Positions 28,477-33,704 of a DNA stretch of 33,704 nucleotides are shown in pieces. Location: the IMG/VR virus record IMGVR_UViG_3300045738_001357, positions 1 through 33,704 of that record. One strand, given 5' to 3'. How positions within the stretch are numbered: position 1 is the stretch's first letter; each line of letters begins with the position of its first letter. The translations under genes were made by a program, and so were the position numbers. The notes beneath the pieces were generated by a model. The model searched no databases, had not been told where the DNA came from, and saw only the letters and a list, made by a program, of their open reading frames with translations. Origin of the DNA: a virus.

Positions 28477-29974
28477 CGCCGTACCTCCTACCCTGACCCC
28501 TGCATCTTCTCCAGAACCCTCTGCCGCCGAGAAGGCGATTAAGGGGAGGGCGGAGTTTGCCCTCTGCGGCCAGTCATTTCTCAACCTCCTCAAGGTGATC
28601 TTCATCATGGAGCCGCCGCCCCTGCGCGGTAAGGTCCGTTTTGAGGACTGGGCCTATCTCATTGAGGTCGCCCGAGCCTTTACTGAGCATCGCCAGCTTG
28701 TGGTCCTGAAGGCGCGGCAGGTCGGGTTCTCCTGGCTCGTCGCGGCCTATGTCGTGTGGTGGCTGCGCTGGCGGGAGGGGTCGGTCGTTCTGTTGCTGTC
28801 CAAGGGGCAGGTTGAGGCTTATGCCCTGTTGCAGAAGGTCAAGTTCATCTACCGTAATCTGCCCCAAGAGTGGCAGCTTCCGCTGACAACCGACTCCCGG
28901 TCCGAGATCCAGATAGGCGCCAACTTCTCCAAGGTGATCGCGTTGCCCTCCACGGAGGACGCAGGCCGTGGGGAGACCTCCTCGTTGGTTGTGCAGGACG
29001 AAGGCGACTTTCACGATCATCTGGAGCAGAACCTCATTGCGGTCGAGCCCACCGTCTCGGCCGGCGGTCAGATCATCGTTGGCTCCACGTCGAATAAGAA
29101 GGTAATGATAAGCCCGTTCAAGGAGATATACCGCAACGCTCCTCAGAACGGCTGGCATCGTATCTTCATCCCCTGGCACGCTCGGCCTGGTCGGGATCAG
29201 GCGTGGTATGAGCGCACTCGCGCCTCCATCCCCGCCACCACCGATATGACCCCCGACCTCTATATGGAGCAGGAGTTCCCCGGGTCGGACTCCGAAGCCC
29301 TCGCGCCGTCTGCCGCTCTATCTGCCTTTACCCAGGCGTATTTGCGCGACATGGAACTCGATTGCCGAGAGCCCGTGAGGACCAATGGCCCTGTCAATAT
29401 CTACCGAGAGTGGCGCGTCGGGGGGCGCTATATGTGTGGCACCGACACTTCTCACGGGGTTGGCGCCGACTTCTCCGCGTCGGTGCTGATCGAGGCCCAC
29501 ACGGGCTATGTCGTGGCCGACATCCTGGATAACCTGCTGTCTCCCGATATGCTGGCGTGGCACACAATGCAGATGCTCGCCGAGTTCCGAAACCCCATCT
29601 GGGCCATTGAGGACAACGAGTGGGGCGAGATCACGATCAAGGCGGCCCGGGCGGAGCGCTATCCCAGGCTATATCACCGGCAGGACCGGCGCGGCGGTCG
29701 GTATGTCGGGTGGCACGCCGACGAGCGCTCTCGGTACAGCCTCTGGGCTGGCGTTATGGAGGCGATCCACTCCCGCGCCCTCACGGTGCCCAACCGCCGT
29801 GGTCTGGATCAGTTCAACTCCCTCATACGGAACCCGAAGAAGAATGGTAGGATAGAGGCCATGACAGGCGCCCACGACGACTACCCCACTGCCGTTGGGA
29901 TCGCGCTACAGGCCCGAGAGCAGGTACACAGCTCTGGCGGGAGAGCCACACCGGCCCTCCCAGCGAGGTGGTAG
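28448..29974 (+). CDS. terL: terminase large subunit
   Basis: A 508-residue packaging motor. ATPase part: the degenerate Walker A LKARQVGFSW (87-96), then SVVLLLSKGQ and Walker B LVVQDEGDF (180-188) with its catalytic Glu. RNase H-like nuclease part: D333 in CGTDTSHG, E388/D389 in WAIEDNEWG, and D477/D478 in GAHDDYPTA. The start is the ATG at 28448, placed after AAGGG; a frame reaching further upstream overlaps the previous gene and has no domain. It translocates DNA through the portal encoded three genes later. Confidence 0.9.
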   Translation: MGSPALPAPNAVPPTLTPASSPEPSAAEKAIKGRAEFALCGQSFLNLLKVIFIMEPPPLRGKVRFEDWAYLIEVARAFTEHRQLVVLKARQVGFSWLVAAYVVWWLRWREGSVVLLLSKGQVEAYALLQKVKFIYRNLPQEWQLPLTTDSRSEIQIGANFSKVIALPSTEDAGRGETSSLVVQDEGDFHDHLEQNLIAVEPTVSAGGQIIVGSTSNKKVMISPFKEIYRNAPQNGWHRIFIPWHARPGRDQAWYERTRASIPATTDMTPDLYMEQEFPGSDSEALAPSAALSAFTQAYLRDMELDCREPVRTNGPVNIYREWRVGGRYMCGTDTSHGVGADFSASVLIEAHTGYVVADILDNLLSPDMLAWHTMQMLAEFRNPIWAIEDNEWGEITIKAARAERYPRLYHRQDRRGGRYVGWHADERSRYSLWAGVMEAIHSRALTVPNRRGLDQFNSLIRNPKKNGRIEAMTGAHDDYPTAVGIALQAREQVHSSGGRATPALPARW

Positions 29975-29978
29975 CGCA

Positions 29979-30170
29979 ATGCTTGATACTGTCGGCCCTC
30001 ACTTCAATGCCCTCGGAGCGCTCCTTGAGGCAGACCATAAGGGCGAGCGATACAGCGAGTGGCCCCGCCCATCGTGGTGGAAAAGGATTTTGCGCATCCG
30101 GCGTCCCAAGCCCAACTACGATGGAACCCCCATATACTGGTCGAGGAACATCGAGATAGACAATGCCTGA
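29979..30170 (+). CDS. 63-residue hypothetical protein
   Basis: Starts four bases after the large terminase with GAGGTGG upstream. Sequence: helical N-terminus (NALGALLEADHKGERYSEW), then a basic segment (WWKRILRIRRPKPNYDG). Its final codons contain the start of the next gene (ATGCCTGA overlap). Unknown function. Confidence 0.6.
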   Translation: MLDTVGPHFNALGALLEADHKGERYSEWPRPSWWKRILRIRRPKPNYDGTPIYWSRNIEIDNA

Positions 30171-30432
30171 CCACAAGGCGGAGCATGCGTGCCAGGTCTT
30201 CTGCAAAGACCGGACCCACCTCTACACTGACGAGGCGACCCAGATTACCTGGTGTATCTCGACTGGTCATGGATGGTGCTGGGGTTGTTTCTCCGTGCCA
30301 TCTGATGGCAAAGACCCGAACCCCCAGGTGCCCCACATGATAGAGGACTTCCTGAGCAAGAGAGGAGACCCGGTAGAGGCGTCGGTCTATATGCACCCAC
30401 CCTTTCCGGCGAAAGAGAGCTCTATTGCCTGA
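30163..30432 (+). CDS. small cysteine-rich protein, apparently inserted
   Basis: An 89-residue protein with Cys at residues 10, 14, 31, 39 and 42 and histidines nearby (ACQVFCKDRTHLYTD ... GHGWCWGCF). Both its start and the start of the portal gene read MPDHK and share the 14-base repeat TGCCTGACCACAAG. It therefore looks like a gene placed into an ancestral overlap between the 63-residue gene and the portal. Function unknown. Confidence 0.58.
   Translation: MPDHKAEHACQVFCKDRTHLYTDEATQITWCISTGHGWCWGCFSVPSDGKDPNPQVPHMIEDFLSKRGDPVEASVYMHPPFPAKESSIA
30164..30177 (+). repeat. 14-base direct repeat, copy 1
   Basis: TGCCTGACCACAAG, identical to 30426-30439. It spans the stop of one gene and the start of the next at both places. 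Confidence 0.9.
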
Positions 30433-32173
30433 CCACAAGAAGCGGCCCACCGAGCAGGACCTGACCGAGGCTGACGACTACCTTCAGGGCGTCTGGAACA
30501 AGGCCCATGCAGAGTGGGGGGATCTCGATAACTACTACCACCGGACCTTCCCCCTCTGGCCCGCCGCCGTCCAGGACCGGGAGACATATCGCCCGTCCAC
30601 GGCAACCAATATCATCGACCACGCCTCTAATGTCCAATTGGCTTTCCATCCACGCATTCGCCGAGAGCCTGTAGGCGACTCCGTGGCGCATAAGGAGGCG
30701 GCAGACCGCCTGGAGGTCGGCCTAAGCGCCGTGCTGGAAGATTGCGCTATCCACGACACTTCCCTCACGTGGAAGCAGGCTGGGCGGCACCTCATCCACT
30801 ACGGCTATACCAATATCGAAGGCCCGACCCTGAGCTATGAGGGCCAGCCCGTCCTGAAAGACCTGGAAGACGGCGAGTCCGACGATGACTACTCTGAGCG
30901 GAAGACAATCTACGGCGCCCAGACCCGAGACTGGAACCCAGTGCGGATAAGGGCCACTCACCCGTCTCAAGTCCTTATGGACCCGCTGGAGAAGCAGCCG
31001 TCCCTGGCGATCAAACACGAGACCTTCATGGTGGGCCGTCTCCACGAGCTCTCCCTGACCAAGAAGCGCCGGCTTCGCCAGTATGGTCATGAGCTCAACC
31101 TGACCGGTCGGGGCCAGTACGACCCTGTTGATGTGGTCCACTGGTGGACCCCTTACTGGCACGCCGTCATGACCGACGACCAAAAGCAGATGCTCTGGGT
31201 CGAGAAAAATGCGGCCCGGTTCGTCCCTTTCTCTCATGCCTTTGCCGGCTTTGGCATTGTGCCCTCTGGAAAGGAGTTCGATCCGGTCTACCTGGCCGTC
31301 GGGCTTCTGAGCCCCATTCGGGACAGCTTGAAGGTACAGGCCCAGGCCGCGTCTGCGAAAGTCACGTTGCTGATGCGGGCGGCCTACACCAACCTTGGGA
31401 CCAATAAGGACCCGTTTGAGCTGGCCAGGCAGATGGCGAACGAGGGGATCGTGGTGGGGGATGATGGCGACTACTGGCTCATGCCTACGCCGGCGATGCA
31501 GGGCTGGATGATGGAGGTGGGCCGGGAGCAGGCGCAGGACATTGAGCAGGGCAGCTATCCCAAGCCGCTGGGCGGCTACCGGGAGCCCGGCGTGACCACC
31601 GTTGGGCAGCAGGCGATCCTGAGCAATGCGGGCAACCGGACATTCGCCGGTCCCACTCGCCAAATGGAGCACATTGCCACCGTGACGACATCCCGCGTTC
31701 TGCGGCTCGTAGAGCTGCTGGAGGAGCCCATCGGGGTCGCGGGCCGAATGGTCAAGCCTGCTGATATATATCACACCCACGCGATTCGTGTCACATTCGA
31801 GAACCTCGACCCCGCCATGCAGCTCCAGCAACGCGAGCTAGGCATTCGGGAGTTCCAGCTCGAGCTCAAGTCCGACGAGACCTACTGGGAACAGGATGCG
31901 CGGCTGGAGAATATCTCCCAGGAGAGGGAGCGACTGGACAACCAGCGCGTCAGGAGGCACCCGGAGGTCATCCGACTCAGGGCTCTTGAGGCGGCCCGGC
32001 GCCTCGACGTAGACCCCGACGCCCTCGATGCCTCAATGAGCGAGGATGAGGAGACAGCCCAGCGGGACGGTAGACGTAACGGCGAATCGGGTAGCCCCAT
32101 GGGTCCAGAGTCCGCTGTGCGAGATCTGATGCAGCCACTCACCGACCAGGTGGCCAAGCCAGGGAGGCTATAG
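30425..32173 (+). CDS. portal protein
   Basis: A 582-residue protein in the portal position after the large terminase. Features fit podovirus-type portals: helical N-terminus with DYLQGVWNKAHAEWGDLDNYY, the crown/wing region with RIRATHPSQVLMDP and DPVDVVHWWTPYW, the long stem helix region VGLLSPIRDSLKVQAQAASAKVTLLM, and a charged C-terminal helical barrel region (IREFQLELKSDETYWEQDARLENISQERERLD) with a disordered tail. The start is TTG in an overlap with the previous stop; the ancestral start was probably ATG (see repeat). It forms the dodecameric DNA channel. Confidence 0.8.
   Translation: MPDHKKRPTEQDLTEADDYLQGVWNKAHAEWGDLDNYYHRTFPLWPAAVQDRETYRPSTATNIIDHASNVQLAFHPRIRREPVGDSVAHKEAADRLEVGLSAVLEDCAIHDTSLTWKQAGRHLIHYGYTNIEGPTLSYEGQPVLKDLEDGESDDDYSERKTIYGAQTRDWNPVRIRATHPSQVLMDPLEKQPSLAIKHETFMVGRLHELSLTKKRRLRQYGHELNLTGRGQYDPVDVVHWWTPYWHAVMTDDQKQMLWVEKNAARFVPFSHAFAGFGIVPSGKEFDPVYLAVGLLSPIRDSLKVQAQAASAKVTLLMRAAYTNLGTNKDPFELARQMANEGIVVGDDGDYWLMPTPAMQGWMMEVGREQAQDIEQGSYPKPLGGYREPGVTTVGQQAILSNAGNRTFAGPTRQMEHIATVTTSRVLRLVELLEEPIGVAGRMVKPADIYHTHAIRVTFENLDPAMQLQQRELGIREFQLELKSDETYWEQDARLENISQERERLDNQRVRRHPEVIRLRALEAARRLDVDPDALDASMSEDEETAQRDGRRNGESGSPMGPESAVRDLMQPLTDQVAKPGRL
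30426..30439 (+). repeat. 14-base direct repeat, copy 2
   Basis: Second copy of TGCCTGACCACAAG, at the start of the portal gene. Confidence 0.9.
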
Positions 32174-32175
32174 AC

Positions 32176-32619
32176 GTGACAAAAGAGAAGCCGGGCTACT
32201 TATACTGGCCCGAGTCTATGGAGTGCGGCGACTTGCCCTGGGAGGCTAGCGAGGTTGCCCTTGAATTACTCGCGGCCCTCCGAGGGGCTGGCCGCCCTTC
32301 CATCGGGCTAGCAAAGTGGTTCTGGCGAGTCAAAGTAGCTGCCCCAGGTTGCAGCTTCGATGATCGCTACCGTTGTGCAGCATGGCTATCGGCCTGGGAA
32401 CGGATTGGGGGCCGACCTATCGAAGGGGTCAGAGGGATCGAATGGTATCTCGCGTTTGCCCCCTGGCGCTCTGAAGAGGGTTCCGCAGAATATGAGTGCG
32501 CCCGTGAGGACACAGAACAAGGGTTGATTGAAAAGTGGCCCGAGTTCGAGGGTGTCCCGCCATTACCCCCGCCAGAAATCCCAGTTCCGCCCGGGAAAAG
32601 ACAGACCGTTCCTGTGTAG
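32176..32619 (+). CDS. YWPESM-GDLPWEAS protein, copy 1
   Basis: A 147-residue protein starting with GTG two bases after the portal stop (GGGAGG upstream). Its core is YWPESMECGDLPWEAS (10-25), then RPSIGLAKWFWRVKVAAPG, DRYRCAAWLSAWE and RGIEWYLAFAPWR. The C-terminus is proline-rich. It is clearly related to the gene at 32823. The family seems familiar from other environmental phages but no function is known to me. Position suggests a head or DNA-packaging accessory role. Confidence 0.62.
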   Translation: MTKEKPGYLYWPESMECGDLPWEASEVALELLAALRGAGRPSIGLAKWFWRVKVAAPGCSFDDRYRCAAWLSAWERIGGRPIEGVRGIEWYLAFAPWRSEEGSAEYECAREDTEQGLIEKWPEFEGVPPLPPPEIPVPPGKRQTVPV

Positions 32620-32631
32620 AGAGGGACCAAG

Positions 32632-32814
32632 ATGCCACTGAGCCAGCCTGAGCAGACAGTGCAGAACATCGTGGACGAGATACTGGAGCTCCGTAAGCGG
32701 CGGCCCCGGGCGGCGCCCGCCACTGCGGTTCCCGGCTCCCGACGCCGAGTTGACCCGCCGATGGCCGATCTGCTTCGCCGCCACAATGTCAGGCTCACTG
32801 ATATAGGGAGATAG
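32632..32814 (+). CDS. 60-residue hypothetical protein
   Basis: A small protein with a good GAGAGGGACC site. A short helix (QTVQNIVDEILELRKRR) is followed by an arginine/proline-rich linker and a second helix (MADLLRRHNVRLTDIGR). Its last codons are part of the GATATAGGGAGATAG repeat. Unknown function. Confidence 0.6.
   Translation: MPLSQPEQTVQNIVDEILELRKRRPRAAPATAVPGSRRRVDPPMADLLRRHNVRLTDIGR
32800..32814 (+). repeat. 15-base direct repeat, copy 1
   Basis: GATATAGGGAGATAG, forming the end and stop codon of the 60-residue gene. Matches 33291-33305 with one mismatch. Confidence 0.8.
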
Positions 32815-32822
32815 ATTCTGCT

Positions 32823-33284
32823 ATGCAGCCATCGATGATAACAATTCTGGAGAAGGCGGAGAAGAAGGTTGACGACCATAGGAAGCAAATAGCTGGGAAG
32901 GTTCCGTCTGCACGAACAGTTAGTCGGATTATGAAAGAGTTTGACCCCTCCCCGGAGGAAGAGAAAGCGCAGTACCGTCACTTCTACTGGCCAGAGTCCA
33001 TGGAGCGTGGTGACTTGCCCTGGGAAGCTAGTGCGGCTGGCCTGGAAATACTCGCTAGTTTGGGACATGCAAGGTGGGCAAGCGTGGGTCGTGGTCTCCC
33101 GGAGTCTGCCCGCCCCTCCATCCGGCTGGTAAAGTGGCTTTGGCGCATCACATTAGTTGCGCCTGGTAGCGGATTTACTGAGCGCTACCGTTGCGCCGTA
33201 CTCTTTTCAGATTGGGAAGGCGAAGGGGATAGGCCGTTGAGTGACGTTAGGGCACTTGAACTACAGTTTGCTCGTGGCTGGTAA
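32823..33284 (+). CDS. YWPESM-GDLPWEAS protein, copy 2
   Basis: A 153-residue paralogue of the gene at 32176. Shared blocks: YWPESMERGDLPWEAS (55-70), RPSIRLVKWLWRITLVAPG, ERYRCAVLFSDWE and VRALE. It has an extra ~50-residue helical N-terminus (ITILEKAEKKVDDHRKQIAGK) and a 14-residue insert before RPSI, and lacks the proline-rich tail. The ribosome site is poor, so the exact start is uncertain. It sits between two 15-base direct repeats. Confidence 0.6.
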   Translation: MQPSMITILEKAEKKVDDHRKQIAGKVPSARTVSRIMKEFDPSPEEEKAQYRHFYWPESMERGDLPWEASAAGLEILASLGHARWASVGRGLPESARPSIRLVKWLWRITLVAPGSGFTERYRCAVLFSDWEGEGDRPLSDVRALELQFARGW

Positions 33285-33290
33285 CTCCTC

Positions 33291-33305
33291 GATATAGGAA
33301 GATAG
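33291..33305 (+). repeat. 15-base direct repeat, copy 2
   Basis: GATATAGGAAGATAG, here serving as the ribosome-site region of the gene starting at 33307. Confidence 0.8.
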
Positions 33306-33306
33306 C

Positions 33307-33704
33307 GTGGACCCAGTAGAACTTGACCGTTTTCTTCAGTGGCTGAACGCCCTCATCGGCGCCCGCGCTCCGGCCGCTTCGAAGCTGGAGATTAGCGAGA
33401 TCCTCGGTCGGGAGGGACAGAGCCTCGCGCTACGAGCGGATCAGAAGAAGGCTCTCCCTGGGCGGCTGCTCTACGACCTGGACGACGCCAAGCGGATTGC
33501 GCGCGAGATTGAGTCTGAGGCTCGTCAGCGCATCTCGGCTGCAGGTCAGGCGATCCCCGAGACGGTTGAAGGCATACGCATCTCGGCCACAGGCCAAGCG
33601 TTCCCCGAGGGGATTGAAGGCATACCCGACTCTGACCCCTTTGTCCTGATTAACTTCATCCTGAACGATGTGCTGGAAGCTGATGGCCGGTTTAGCCCAC
33701 AGGG
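33307..33704 (+). CDS. hypothetical protein running off the window end (partial)
   Basis: A GTG-started frame of 132 codons open to the last base. Helical N-terminus (VELDRFLQWLNALIGARAPAASKLEISEILG; KKALPGRLLYDLDDAKRIAREIESEARQ), then an internal repeat of 16 residues, then DPFVLINFILNDVLEADG. Joined to the first bases of the window it would read Gly-Gln-stop, giving 134 residues. AGGAAG precedes the start. Function unknown; it lies just before the scaffold side of the head genes if circular. Confidence 0.62.
   Translation, partial: MDPVELDRFLQWLNALIGARAPAASKLEISEILGREGQSLALRADQKKALPGRLLYDLDDAKRIAREIESEARQRISAAGQAIPETVEGIRISATGQAFPEGIEGIPDSDPFVLINFILNDVLEADGRFSPQ
33529..33624 (+). repeat. 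48-base tandem repeat inside a gene
   Basis: Two adjacent 48-base units (33529-33576 and 33577-33624) encode RISAAGQAIPETVEGI and RISATGQAFPEGIEGI. They differ mostly at third positions, with four or five amino-acid changes, so the duplication is not very recent. Confidence 0.85.

Overview
The window reads as a tailed bacteriophage genome, GC-rich by eye, densely packed, with almost every gene sharing a 1-4 base start/stop overlap or a strong GGAGG ribosome site with its neighbour. Terminase, portal, scaffold and HK97-like coat genes are present. No tape-measure gene is seen, and there is an adaptor-like plus beta-propeller nozzle-like pair, so a short-tailed (podovirus-like) virion is the best guess. 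Two genes appear to be expressed from leaderless promoters, and many small zinc-ribbon proteins are encoded; both are common in phages of actinobacteria and some neighbouring phyla, but the host cannot be fixed from the sequence. The reading frame that runs off the right end closes in the first bases of the left end with a perfect ATGA stop/start overlap, so the window is probably a complete, circularly permuted genome of 33,704 bp.

Layout. (1) 27532 to the right end and, if circular, on through 1-11507 on the + strand: one late block. Its order is small terminase, a small gene, large terminase, two small genes, portal, four accessory genes (two of them paralogues), a Com-like zinc-finger regulator, scaffold, major capsid, an 18-residue basic peptide, a structural protein, fibre-like protein, adaptor-like and nozzle-like proteins, and a small membrane protein. 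(2) 16692 back to 11458 on the - strand: an operon of small proteins led by a winged-helix regulator. It includes a C5 cytosine methyltransferase, a RusA-type resolvase, a small HExxH protein and many zinc ribbons. (3) 16763-18797 on the + strand: a primase-polymerase and a RepA-like helicase, followed by an intergenic array of nine copies of AATTCCCA in both orientations (18796-19036), the best replication-origin candidate. (4) 26506 back to 19740 on the - strand: a second accessory operon from a good TTGACA/TATTGT promoter at 26538-26567, facing a ribbon-helix-helix gene at 26631. (5) 27006-27531: a non-coding region with several stem-loops just before the small terminase, a candidate packaging or control region.

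The two most unusual patterns are a repeated start-associated leader (GGAGGTGCGCA plus an upstream RACACAATCA block) in front of at least five small genes, and three places where a single gene sits between short direct repeats that duplicate a stop/start junction, as if small genes were inserted there by recombination. At least eight genes were identified here that are shorter than usual annotation cut-offs.
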